From: Myxococcales bacterium
Lineage (GTDB): Bacteria > Myxococcota_A > Polyangia > Palsa-1104 > JAEUJZ01
Direction of reading: 5' to 3'
Length of the DNA stretch: 64,000 nt
Assembly (NCBI GenBank): GCA_016794505.1
Contig: JAEUJZ010000073.1
Location: forward strand, 62,001 to 126,000
Each line of letters starts with the position of its first letter. The stretch's first letter is position 1. Both the position numbers and the translations under genes were made by a program. The notes beneath the pieces were generated by a model. The model was given only the letters and a program-made list of their open reading frames with translations. It made no database searches and was not told the origin of the DNA. Positions 17,367 through 27,000 of this stretch are shown here, piece after piece.

Positions 17367-18194
17367 GTGCGTCCTGCATTTTTTGTCGGGTCGGTCCTGC
17401 AGCACGGTCTTGCGCTGGGGCTGCGCGGGCTTGCCGCCTGTGGCGAGCTTCTGTTTCCACGCGGCTGTGCCGCCTGCGATGGCGAGCTCTCTGCCACCGA
17501 CGCGGTGTTCTGCCCGGCCTGCGCCGCGACGCTGCAGCCGCTTGTGCCCGATCAGATCTGCGGGCGCTGCGCCATGCCGCTTTCCGAACAGGCGACGCTG
17601 CGTCGACTGCGTCTGGGTCCGGCGGTGCTTGCGACCTGCGAGACCTGCGCGGCGTGGCCCGCCGGCTTGCAGTCGCTGCACGCACCGTTTGAGTACGGCG
17701 GCGCGCTCTCCGAGGCGATCATCGCGTGCAAGTGGCAGGCGCGCTTCGATCGCATAAGGCCCCTTTCGCGGCTGCTTGTGCCGTCGCTGCAGTCGGTGAT
17801 CGAGCGCTGCGATGTCGTGATCCCGGTGCCCCTGCACGGCCAGCGTCTGCGGCAGCGTGGGTTCAACCAAGCCGCGCTGCTCTCGCACGCCGCGCTGCAC
17901 GAGCTTGCGCCCCACCAGCGACGCGATCTGCGCCCCGACTGGCTGCAGCGCATCCGCCCCGATGCTCCGGCCCGACACGCCACCCTCGCCGAGCGGCAGC
18001 GACGTACACACGGCGCGTTTGCCGTGCCCAGCCAGGCTCACCTGCACGGCCTGCGCGTGCTCTTGGTGGATGATGTGGTGACAACGGGCGCGACGATCAC
18101 AGCCTGCGCCCAGGCGCTGTGTCAGGCTGGCGCCAGATCCGTCGACGCGGTGGCCCTTTCGCGCGTGGTCACGCTGCGTGGGCCGGACCGATAA
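17367..18194 (+). CDS. comF: ComF-family phosphoribosyltransferase-like protein
   Basis: 275 residues from a GTG at 17367. The N-terminal region has paired Cys motifs (FPRGCAAC, CPAC, CGRC, CETC), a zinc-ribbon pattern. The C-terminal half is a type I phosphoribosyltransferase fold with the PRPP loop VLLVDDVVTTGAT. ComF proteins support natural transformation or handling of single-stranded DNA; the exact biochemistry is unsettled. The gene is divergent from the CHAT gene, with 234 bp between them. Its 3' end overlaps the 3' end of the convergent MoxR gene by 26 bp. Confidence 0.85.
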   Translation: MRPAFFVGSVLQHGLALGLRGLAACGELLFPRGCAACDGELSATDAVFCPACAATLQPLVPDQICGRCAMPLSEQATLRRLRLGPAVLATCETCAAWPAGLQSLHAPFEYGGALSEAIIACKWQARFDRIRPLSRLLVPSLQSVIERCDVVIPVPLHGQRLRQRGFNQAALLSHAALHELAPHQRRDLRPDWLQRIRPDAPARHATLAERQRRTHGAFAVPSQAHLHGLRVLLVDDVVTTGATITACAQALCQAGARSVDAVALSRVVTLRGPDR

Positions 18195-19347
18195 CGCCGG
18201 AAAGCAGCACGTCGATCTCGCGCAGGGCACGGTCTGCAGCCTCGCCAGGCAGGCTGCTCAGCGAGGCGCGCAGCGCCGACAGAGCACGAAGCTGCGAGAA
18301 CAGCTGAACGTCAGAAAGCTCGGCGGCCCCGCGCAGAAGATCGCGGATGCGGGCTAGCTCGCGCAGGATGTCTTCGATGCGTGTCGCCACCTGCGGCCCA
18401 GCCGCGCGACGCTGGCGCGGGCCATCGACGATCGGGCGCACGATGGCATCCAGCGTCTCGGCCTGTTCCGGGCTGTTCCAGGCATGACGCAGCACAAACA
18501 GATCGCCGGCATCTGGCTCGCTGCGCCCGTCGAGAAACGCCGATGCCACAGCCAGCTTAAGCAGGCGCACGGCCCGCCGATCCGAAAGCGCGATGCCTTC
18601 GCCGCGGATCTGAAAGACCAGGTCGCGATAGGTCGCAAGCAGGGCCTCGGGAGGACGCAGCGTCCGACGCAGCGCCGCCTGCAGGCTGCGTAGCTCGTCG
18701 GCAGACAGCAGCGGCTCACTGGGTGGAGACGGCTGCTGTTCCATGTCCAGGCCGCGCTGCAAAAGGTCGTGAAAGTGATACCCCTGCACGTTCTGACACG
18801 ACACACGCAGAACAAAGCGATCGAGCAGTGCTTCCAAGCTGTCGTCGCTGGGAAGCTCGTTGCTGGCGGCAAACAGCGCCAGCAGCGGCACGTCGATGCG
18901 CTCGGATCCGATGTGCAGGCGGCGTTCGTTCAGCAGGGACAGCAGGCTGTTTAGGATCGCCGAGTTGGCCTTGAAGATCTCGTCGAGAAACACCACCTCG
19001 GCCGTCGGCAGAAGGCGCTCGCCGCGGCGACGATAAATGCCCTCACGGAACGCCTGAACATCCAGCGGCCCCAGCAGCTCGCTGGGCTCGGAAAAGCGCG
19101 TCAGCAGGTATTCGAAATAGCGCGCCGAGATGAGCTGCGAAAAGCGGGTGACCAGCGCGCTCTTGGCCGTGCCCGGCGGCCCCACGATCAGCAGGTGCTC
19201 ACCCGCCACCGCCGAAAGCAGCATCAACTGAATGACTTCCTGCTTGTCGACGAACTGCTGTTCAAGCACGCGGCCGATCTGCGCCAGGCGCAGGATCAGC
19301 GGCGCGATGCGCGGGCTGCCGAGAGCATCCGATAGAGCGCTAGCCAT
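18169..19347 (-). CDS. MoxR-family AAA+ ATPase
   Basis: 392 residues. It is a MoxR-type AAA+ chaperone with Walker A GPPGTAKS (56-63), Walker B VVFLDEIFKA (~118-127) and the sensor-like AASNELP. The C-terminal part is the helical lid, then a variable tail. MoxR ATPases remodel partner proteins, often vWA-domain proteins, in maturation or stress pathways. Here it is last in a five-gene operon, 3 bp downstream of an unknown protein gene. No vWA or DUF58 gene is present, so it does not fit the standard Bat arrangement. RavA-like function is an alternative. Confidence 0.85.
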   Translation of the reverse strand: MASALSDALGSPRIAPLILRLAQIGRVLEQQFVDKQEVIQLMLLSAVAGEHLLIVGPPGTAKSALVTRFSQLISARYFEYLLTRFSEPSELLGPLDVQAFREGIYRRRGERLLPTAEVVFLDEIFKANSAILNSLLSLLNERRLHIGSERIDVPLLALFAASNELPSDDSLEALLDRFVLRVSCQNVQGYHFHDLLQRGLDMEQQPSPPSEPLLSADELRSLQAALRRTLRPPEALLATYRDLVFQIRGEGIALSDRRAVRLLKLAVASAFLDGRSEPDAGDLFVLRHAWNSPEQAETLDAIVRPIVDGPRQRRAAGPQVATRIEDILRELARIRDLLRGAAELSDVQLFSQLRALSALRASLSSLPGEAADRALREIDVLLSGVIGPAHAA

Positions 19348-19350
19348 GCC

Positions 19351-20535
19351 CTATTGTGCCGATGTCGCGAGCGCCCGCGTCAAGAGCCGATGCAGCGACG
19401 CAAGCTGTTCCGCGGGCAGCACCGACCGACAGCGCTGCGCATGGGCCTGCGCTCGCTCGTACAGGGCGCGCTCGTCACGGGCAGGGTCCGCTTGCGCGAT
19501 GACCGCTGGTGCTGGCCGCCCCGCGGGCGCCAACTGCGACAGGCAATAAAACAGCGCAAACCACGGCGCGCTGTCCTCGGACAGGTCGAGCCTCGGCGGC
19601 GGCAGAAGCGGCAGCGCGATATAGGCCAGCCAGTGCAGCTGGCTCAAAAAACCCAGCCAGCCAATCGCCGCTGGGCGCAGCGCTGCATCGTCGGCCGCCT
19701 GCTGCAAAAGCACGACGAGCGGGCCCGAAAGCGCCGCAGCCACCGCGGGTACGCCCAGGCTCAGATAGCGATGACTCAGGCCACGGGCCAACCCTGGCCG
19801 CAGCAAAAGCGGCGCCTGCTGCGCGAGAAGCTGCGCGTGGGCTTCGTGCGAGATCGCTTCGCGCGGGCGCGGCGACCACAGCGCAGTCAGCGGGCTGCAC
19901 GCAAGCAGCGCCTGCAGCGCGGCGGCCCCCTGGCCATCGACGACCCCCGGCAGCTCGGTCCAGCACAGCACGGAAAGGGTCAGCGCGTCTTGGTTGGCTG
20001 CGGCAGCAGATGCAAGTTTCTTGCGTGTAAGTCCGCGCTGAACCGTCTCGTCAAACAGGGTCTTCCGTCGCAGATCAAGCCGCGTCAGGCGAAACAGCGG
20101 CTCGATCAGCGCGTGTCGATGCAAGATCGTTGCATCTTCTGCTTGCCCTTCGGTGGACCAAGCCAGGCTCAGCGCAGCCGCCTCGGCGCAGACGATGACT
20201 TCGCGCAGGACGCCATCGCGGGTCGCGCTGGACAGGCGCTGCGCTTCGGGTCGAGCCAAAAACAACAGATCGTGCAGCGCAGCGAGTGCCGAGAGCGCCC
20301 CGGCATCGTCGGCCAACGACGGCAGCGGCGGCGGCAGGATCCCCTGGGCCAGCAAGCGCTGCACACAGGCCTTGGCGACATCCTGGGCCAGCGGATCCTC
20401 GACAAGGCTCGGCGCCGCTTGCAGCACGTGCTGTGTTCCCTGCCAACCGAGCGGCCGAGCGATCGCGACGTCGGCGCCGCGCAGAAGCGGTCGCACAAAG
20501 TCGCGCAGAAAGGACGCAGCCAGCGTGTACGACAT
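19351..20535 (-). CDS. Unknown Leu/Ala-rich protein of the MoxR operon
   Basis: 394 residues, not recognised. It is rich in Leu, Ala and Arg and appears mostly alpha-helical. There is no signal peptide, no P-loop and no clear catalytic motif. Hydrophobic stretches (around WLAYIALPLLPPPRLDL) are too broken to call membrane helices. It lies between the 585-residue unknown protein (6 bp upstream) and MoxR (3 bp downstream), so it is probably made with them as a partner. The accessory subunits of published MoxR-centred ternary systems are a possible home, but I cannot confirm homology. Confidence 0.6.
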   Translation of the reverse strand: MSYTLAASFLRDFVRPLLRGADVAIARPLGWQGTQHVLQAAPSLVEDPLAQDVAKACVQRLLAQGILPPPLPSLADDAGALSALAALHDLLFLARPEAQRLSSATRDGVLREVIVCAEAAALSLAWSTEGQAEDATILHRHALIEPLFRLTRLDLRRKTLFDETVQRGLTRKKLASAAAANQDALTLSVLCWTELPGVVDGQGAAALQALLACSPLTALWSPRPREAISHEAHAQLLAQQAPLLLRPGLARGLSHRYLSLGVPAVAAALSGPLVVLLQQAADDAALRPAAIGWLGFLSQLHWLAYIALPLLPPPRLDLSEDSAPWFALFYCLSQLAPAGRPAPAVIAQADPARDERALYERAQAHAQRCRSVLPAEQLASLHRLLTRALATSAQ

Positions 20536-20541
20536 GGGGGC

Positions 20542-22299
20542 TCACAGCGACGCGTCATCGTCGGGCAGCGGGCTTCGCGAAGAGGAACCGCGGCCAGGCT
20601 CGCGCCCTGATGTGGCGGGTGCGGTGGGGGATGTTGCCGCGGGCAAGGCAACCGGCTCGCGCAGGCTCAGAAGCGGGCCCCCGACAAGCGGCCACAGCCA
20701 ACCCAGCGAGGGATAGATCGCCTGCGGCGGCGCTGGCTCGGCGACGGACAGAGCCTGAAGCTCGGCCAAGGGCAGGGCGTGCAGGCGCGCGACGATCAGG
20801 CTGCTGAGCTCGACCAGCGCGTCCGCAGGGAGCTCGATCCGCGCGATCGCTCGACGCGCATCCAAGCTGGGCAGACCCGCGGCGTGGTCGGATGCGGCCG
20901 GCGCGCCGGGCTGCAAAAGCAGCCAGCTGTCCTCAGACGAGCTCAGCGCTCGGCGCAGCGCCGACGGAGGCAGGCGGGGCAGCACGCAGTGTCCAAGCGG
21001 CACCAAGATCTTGCGCGCCGCTTCATAAAACAGCTCGCCAAGCGGCAGGTGCGAGACATCGCCCAGGATCAAAAGCCCACCGTCGAGCGCCACCGCGCGC
21101 AGGCTGGCCAGCGCCGACGGGGGCAAGCGATAGGCAAGCCGCGAAAGCTGCGCAAGCTGCGACCACGGCACCAGCGCCGCAGCCGGCGAACAGTCGAAGG
21201 TCCGCTGACGCACCAGACCCAGCTCGACGCGGGCCAGCTGCGACAGGTCTTTGGGCAAGCTCGACGCGGCGGGCGCGTGGCGATCGGGCGCGACGTGATG
21301 ACTCAGCGGGCGCGGCTCGTTCTTGCCTGGGGCCGTCGGCTCCATGTTGCGGAATGGCTCGCCCGTTGGCTCGCCGAGGGCCTCGCTGGGCTGGACGATG
21401 AAGCGCGACGCGACAAACGGGCTTGCAGGCAGGGAGAGCAGACCGAGCGGCTCTGCCAAAAACAGGTGGCGCTGCCCGTCGGAAAATAAAGGCGAAAGCG
21501 ACTGCAGGTTCAGCGGGTGGCTGTGGCCTAGCTCAACGGCGCTGCGCTCGGACTGCGGCAGCAAGAAGTGCAGACCGGGCAAGCCCAGCAGGGCCCCGGC
21601 GGCACGGGCCAGTGAACCGGGCACCTGCAGCAGCGTGTACCGCGCGTCGGCGGACTGGGTCGGATCGGGCAAGGCAACGCCCACTTCGATCTGGCGCAGC
21701 CACAGATAGCGCAAAAGACGCGGCAGCAGCGGCGACGGCACAAGCAGCCACAGCGGCTCGCGAACATCGTGCGAGTGCAGCGCGGCCTTGAGCCCGCCGA
21801 TCGCAGGCAAAAGGCGCTGCTGGCAGATCAGCCGCGACAGAACCAGCTCGGCGACACGGCGATAAAGCTGCGTCGCAAGCGGGGTATAAAAAACGTACTC
21901 TCCGTCGCTGCCTGCGTGAATCGCCTGCGCGTCATAGCCATAGGGGGCCTGCGCATCGCGATAGCGTACGAAGTGACGTCCGCTGCCCACCAAGAGCTGT
22001 CCGCCACAAAATGCCGCAGACCGCGCGAAGCGATCGAGCCCGCGCGAGTCGGCCAAGCGAACGAACACAGCATAGGCCTGCCCACCGATGGAACTGCGCA
22101 GCTCTTCGGCTCGCAGCGACGGAAAAAGCTCGCCAAGCGCGGTCTCGCCGGAAGCGATGCGCAAAAGCGAGAGCAGCTGGTCAAGGCTGTGCAGCACGAT
22201 CGCCGCTTCGTGACCGATGACGATGCCGCGCGCATCTTGCGTGAGTCCAGGCACGACAAACGCCCGGCCAGATCGCCCCGCAGCGACGGGCTCTAGCAC
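20542..22299 (-). CDS. Unknown protein of the MoxR operon
   Basis: 585 residues if it starts at the GTG at 22299, just after the upstream stop and with an AAGGGC site at suitable distance; an ATG at 22380 would overlap the upstream gene by 77 bp. I do not recognise it. There are two alpha/beta-looking halves (~1-350 and ~400-560) joined by a Pro/Asp-rich linker, each with strands such as AFVVPGL, LWLLVPS, LLILGDV, and a low-complexity acidic tail. No membrane helix or P-loop is visible. It is flanked by the metallopeptidase-like gene and the 394-residue protein and is probably part of the same complex. Confidence 0.6.
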   Translation of the reverse strand: MLEPVAAGRSGRAFVVPGLTQDARGIVIGHEAAIVLHSLDQLLSLLRIASGETALGELFPSLRAEELRSSIGGQAYAVFVRLADSRGLDRFARSAAFCGGQLLVGSGRHFVRYRDAQAPYGYDAQAIHAGSDGEYVFYTPLATQLYRRVAELVLSRLICQQRLLPAIGGLKAALHSHDVREPLWLLVPSPLLPRLLRYLWLRQIEVGVALPDPTQSADARYTLLQVPGSLARAAGALLGLPGLHFLLPQSERSAVELGHSHPLNLQSLSPLFSDGQRHLFLAEPLGLLSLPASPFVASRFIVQPSEALGEPTGEPFRNMEPTAPGKNEPRPLSHHVAPDRHAPAASSLPKDLSQLARVELGLVRQRTFDCSPAAALVPWSQLAQLSRLAYRLPPSALASLRAVALDGGLLILGDVSHLPLGELFYEAARKILVPLGHCVLPRLPPSALRRALSSSEDSWLLLQPGAPAASDHAAGLPSLDARRAIARIELPADALVELSSLIVARLHALPLAELQALSVAEPAPPQAIYPSLGWLWPLVGGPLLSLREPVALPAATSPTAPATSGREPGRGSSSRSPLPDDDASL

Positions 22300-22303
22300 G
22301 GCA

Positions 22304-24022
22304 TCAGCCCTTGCCGCCAAGCAGTCGACAGGCCCAGGCGGCGCGCTCGCGCTGCGGCGTCGCTTGCCCAAGCTGTTCATACGCGCGCAAAAGGCCGCAG
22401 TGCGTGCTGGGATCAAAGGGATTGGTGGCGATGGCTGCTTCCAGAAGCGGGATCGCGCGACGGGCATCGCCCTTTTTCAGCCAGGCACTGCCGAGGGCGG
22501 CGTTGATGCCAGGAAGCTCTGCGTAAAGCTCACGCGCCGGCTCTAGCGCGTCGATGGCGCGATCCGGCTCGTCCAAGGTCAGGTAGGTGCGCCCCAGCTT
22601 CAGCGCCACCAAAGGATGACTGCCGCCGAGAAGCGCCTGCGCTTTTTCGTACTCGATGGCCGCCGCTGAGTATCGCCCGCGGGCCCGCAAAAGACCCGCC
22701 ACGCGAATCAAGCCACGCGCCTTGGGATCCTGAATCTCGCCGCTGTCTTCTTCTTCGACGGCGTGTACGTCCTTCTGCCGATCGCCTGGGGCCTTGCTGG
22801 CCGGTGGACGCCCTTTGCGAAAGTGCAGCCGCGACGAAAACAGGCTGCCCTTGCTGCGCAGCTTGCGACCGCGCAGCCAGCCTTTCCACGAGCGCTCGAA
22901 CTGCGCGAACGAGCCACCGTACGCGACGGCGATCGCCTGCTCGTCGCTGCGCCCCAACGATAGCTCGCGCACGATGCGCCGTAGGCCTGGCCAGCCAAGC
23001 TTGCCGTGCAAAAACTCGACGGCGGTATAGACCTCGGCAAAGGCCAGCGCCGTGTCCTCTTGCGAAGGCAGCTTGGCCATCGAGGGCGACATCTGGGCAA
23101 ACGTGATCAAGCGGCCTTTGGAAAGCGCATTCGAAAGCAGGTTTTCCATCTGCGGTGTCAGCCCGCCACCCGACGGAGCCCGCCAGCGGCGCTCTTGAAA
23201 CTTGGCCAAGCCCTCGTGCAGCCAGATCGGCACGGTATTTCGCGATACGCGGCTGACGATGTAGTGCGTGTATTCGTGCGTCAGCGTGTCGATCCAGGGA
23301 TAGCCGCGCACCAGGGCCCGCGGCGACACGATCATTAAGCGATTCCACTTACACAGCGCGATGGTGCCGCTCGTCTCGATCTCTTTGATCGTCAGCGTCG
23401 AGACGCGCGACAGATCGACGATGTCTTCATAGATCTCAACCCGCACCGGGCCGACCGGCTGGGCCAGGCTGGGCTCGGCGATGTCGGCGAAGTCTTCTCC
23501 GAGAGCGGCCCAGGCTTTTTCCAGCGCCTCAGCAGCATAGGGCACCAGCACTTCGTCGCGGCCACGGCGATAGCGGATCAGGAAGTGCCCACCGGCCGAG
23601 CGCTGTTCGGCAAAGCCGCGCGTCACATCGGCGGTGGACGCCGCAAGCTCAGCCAGTCCGCGCACGTCGGCGGCTTCAGCCGGCGGCAGGTGCAGGGCCA
23701 GGACGGCAGCCCGCAGCAGCTTGGCCGCTCCGTCGTAGTCGCCTTGGTGAAACAGAAGCTGAGCGCGCACCAGATCGACTTCGGGATCGCTCTTGTTCTG
23801 ACCCACGACGGTCGCAAGCTGCGCCGCCGCCTCTTCGACACGCCACTCAGAAAGCAGCCGCTGCACCAGCACCAGTGCGTCGGTCTTGCCGCGCACCGCC
23901 TGGCCCGCCCCTGCAAGCAGAAGCGAACACAGAACAAGGCTCAGCAGCCCATAAAGCCGCACGCTGCGTCGACGCCACCACCGCAGTCGCGAGCGTCGCA
24001 AAGGGAAAGCATTCGCCGCCAT
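22304..24022 (-). CDS. Membrane-anchored HExxH metallopeptidase-like protein with TPRs
   Basis: 572 residues. An Arg-rich N-terminus and one hydrophobic helix (~22-40) suggest a signal anchor with the rest in the periplasm. TPR-like helices (~45-130) come first. A zinc gluzincin core follows with HEYTH at 249-253 and Glu270 in WLHEGLAKF, the expected third ligand, resembling the peptidase-MA-like family. Further TPRs (~420-560) end the chain. It probably cleaves or binds envelope proteins. Its ATG overlaps the DUF4175 stop by one base (TGATG), indicating coupled translation. Family function is largely unknown. Confidence 0.78.
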   Translation of the reverse strand: MAANAFPLRRSRLRWWRRRSVRLYGLLSLVLCSLLLAGAGQAVRGKTDALVLVQRLLSEWRVEEAAAQLATVVGQNKSDPEVDLVRAQLLFHQGDYDGAAKLLRAAVLALHLPPAEAADVRGLAELAASTADVTRGFAEQRSAGGHFLIRYRRGRDEVLVPYAAEALEKAWAALGEDFADIAEPSLAQPVGPVRVEIYEDIVDLSRVSTLTIKEIETSGTIALCKWNRLMIVSPRALVRGYPWIDTLTHEYTHYIVSRVSRNTVPIWLHEGLAKFQERRWRAPSGGGLTPQMENLLSNALSKGRLITFAQMSPSMAKLPSQEDTALAFAEVYTAVEFLHGKLGWPGLRRIVRELSLGRSDEQAIAVAYGGSFAQFERSWKGWLRGRKLRSKGSLFSSRLHFRKGRPPASKAPGDRQKDVHAVEEEDSGEIQDPKARGLIRVAGLLRARGRYSAAAIEYEKAQALLGGSHPLVALKLGRTYLTLDEPDRAIDALEPARELYAELPGINAALGSAWLKKGDARRAIPLLEAAIATNPFDPSTHCGLLRAYEQLGQATPQRERAAWACRLLGGKG

Positions 24023-27000
24023 CAGCGTATGAGCTCCTCGTAGTACTGCTTAACCTGATCGCGGTACTCGGCAGGCGCCTCGCGCTTGGCGGCATCCAAG
24101 ATGTCCTGCCGAAATTCCTTGGGTGCGCGGTAGTCTTCGGCGCCAGGGATCTTGACCGGCTCGCGGTCGCTTCGGCTGCCCGCACCGTCGCTGCGTGGGC
24201 GACGCGCCTGCTGCACCTGGCGCTGCAGTTGTCCCAGCTGATCCAGCGCCTGTCCCTGGGCAGACACCGCCCCGCGTGGTGCCAGCCGCCCCAGCTCGCC
24301 TTCGGACTGCTGCATATGACCCTGCGCCTTGCGCAAGAGCTCACCGGCTTGCTGCGCCAGTCTCTCCATCGCGGGCGCTTCTTCTTTTAGCTGCTGGCCG
24401 CGCTTGCCGACATCGCGCCCCAGCTCGCCACTGCGCTTGCGTAGAGCCTCTTGCTCGGCGCGCAGCTCGGTCATCTGTCGACGCTCTTGTGGCGACAGCA
24501 GGTCTTCCGGCTGCGGCAGCGCTTTTCCGATCTCGGCTTCGATCTCGGCGGCCAAGTTGCGCGCTTGCTCGGCCTTGGCGCGCGAGCGACCGATGCGCAC
24601 GCGCTGCCCCCAGCGCGAGGCCTGTTCCTCGCTGCGCAGCTCGCCCTCGATGCGCTCCAGAGTCTGCCCGGCTTCTTCCGCCATGGCCCGCGCTTCGTCG
24701 AGATCGCCCTGCTCTACCATGCGCGAAAGATCGTCCAAGCGGCGCTGGGCTTTTTCCATCTCGTCGCTGCCCCACGGCCCAAGCGGCGCGACATCGACCT
24801 CAGCGATCAGCTTGCGCAGGCGCGCCACTTCCGGCAGCAGCTTGCGCGACAGAGCCTCGGCGCGATCGCGCACCATCTGACGAGCGCGAGCACTGGCGTG
24901 CTGCTTTAGCTCCTCGGTGCGGCGCTTGAGCAGCTCTTCGTCATGCACAAGATCGCTGATGCGATTCTCTAGCTCGGCCAGGGCTTTTTCTTCGGCGGTG
25001 AAGCGCTCTCTTCGGTAGCCGCGCAGGCCCTGTTCCATGCCTTTGATCAGGCCGTCTAGGACCTGCGACATGTGCTCGAATTCGGCGGCGGCGCGCTCAA
25101 TGTCGCCTTTCTGCAAGAGATCGCGCATGCGATCCAGCCGCGCCTGCATGTCGTTCTGACCGAGCGCTTCGCGGTTCAAGAACTCGTCGGGAACTTCCTG
25201 CCCCAGGCGCTGCGCACGCTCGGCCAGCTCGGCCAAGCGGCGCTCAAAGGCCCGCAGCTCGCGCTCGATTTCGCGACGCAGCGCTTCGCTGGGTGTCCGC
25301 TTGTAATCGGCCAGAAGCTGCCGCATGCGCTCGCGCAGCGACGACATCTCGTCCCCAATCGCCAGCAGCTCCTCCATGCGCTGACGACCGATGAGGTCGT
25401 CGATCAGCAGCGTATCGCGCTCTAGCTCAACGACGTGGCGCTCATTCAGGCCGCTTACTTCTTTGCCCGAAAGCGCCTTGCGATAGGCCGCGGCGGGGCC
25501 TTGCGTGCGACGGCTGCGCAGCTCACTGAGCAGGGCTTCCTCTTCTTGCGTCAGCTTGCCCAAGCGGCGACCGATCTCTTGCAGTGTCGACCGCAGATCC
25601 TTGCTGCCGTTGTTCGCGCTGTCCGACGGACCTTGCGCGATGCGCCCCAGCTGAACCAAGAGCGCTTCCGACTTGCGATGCACGCTCTGCAAGCGTTCCC
25701 AGGCATCCAAGAGCGGCTCACGCGGGTCTGCCCCAGGCGCTTGCGCAGCTGGACTCGTGGCCGACGCGCTCGCTGTCGTGGGCAGAGCTTTTCCCCAGTC
25801 CAGGCGATCCCCCAGAAGCTGGATGGCTTGTTCGCGCAGCTGTTCCTGACTGGCGAGCAATGCATCGGCTTTTTCGCGCGGGCTGAGCACGTGCAGAACA
25901 TACGAGCGCGAGCGGCCGACGTTGGGCCCGCTTACGGTGTCCAGATCGCGCGCTTCCATGAAATAGACGACGGTGGTGCCTGGCGACAGATCGATCTCGC
26001 TGAGATCCCATTCCATCTTGGCAGCCACGTTGCGTACGGGAGCGGCGCGGGTTGCATCCGATTTCTTGCTGCTGTCGACGGCGCTGCGCACACGCTTGCG
26101 GCGCTCGCCACCAGTTCCGATCTTGTAGACCAGATCGACGTCGCCCAAGCCCAGGTCGTCTTCCGCGCTGTAGCCAAGCTCGATCCGACGCACGGATGTG
26201 ACTTCCAGCTCATCGGCGGGAGCAAACAGCTCGACGCGCGGTGGCTGATCGCGCTCGATGTCGATGCGATGCGAGTCGCGCTCTCGCACGCGGTCTTGAT
26301 AGCCGCGCTCGATGATGAAGTGATACGAGCCGCTCTGCTGCGCCGTAAACGTCGCGATCAACAGCGGATGATGCGGTCCTTCGACGCGCGGAGGCGGTCG
26401 CACGATCTGCACCGGCACCGTCTGCTTTTTGCCTTCAAGCTGCAGCACCGCGTGGGCGCGCTCGGCGGGAATCAGGACACGGGCCTCAATGCGCACCTCG
26501 GTACCTGGCAGCACCGTGATATCGCCCGACGAGCTGGGCACGACCCGCGGCGGCAAGGCGGTATAGCGCGGATAGTTCAAGAGCAGGCGCAGATCTCCCA
26601 GCAGCGGACCGTCGCTGACCGCCGTGGGATTCGGCGGTGGCGACTGCACAAGCAAGCGCGCCCCTTGAACCATGGCCCCCAGGCGCAGCACGAACAAAAA
26701 GACGACGCCACCTGCGCACAGCGCCACACGCAACAGGGGACGCCAGTCGACCAGTCGACGCAGGTCCAAGGTGGCAGCGGCGGCGGCGGTGCGCTGGGCA
26801 AGCTCGGCCACCAAGCTCGGCGAGCAGCCAGGCGGCGGGGACTGCTGCAGCTCGACAACCGACAAAAGATCCGACTGCAGATCAGGAACCATGGCGCCGA
26901 TATAGCGAGCGATGTCGTGATCGCTGGGTGGCACGCGCCACGAAAAATGAAACAGCACCGCCGCCGCACCCAGCACCGAAAGCAGCCACACCACCGAGAC

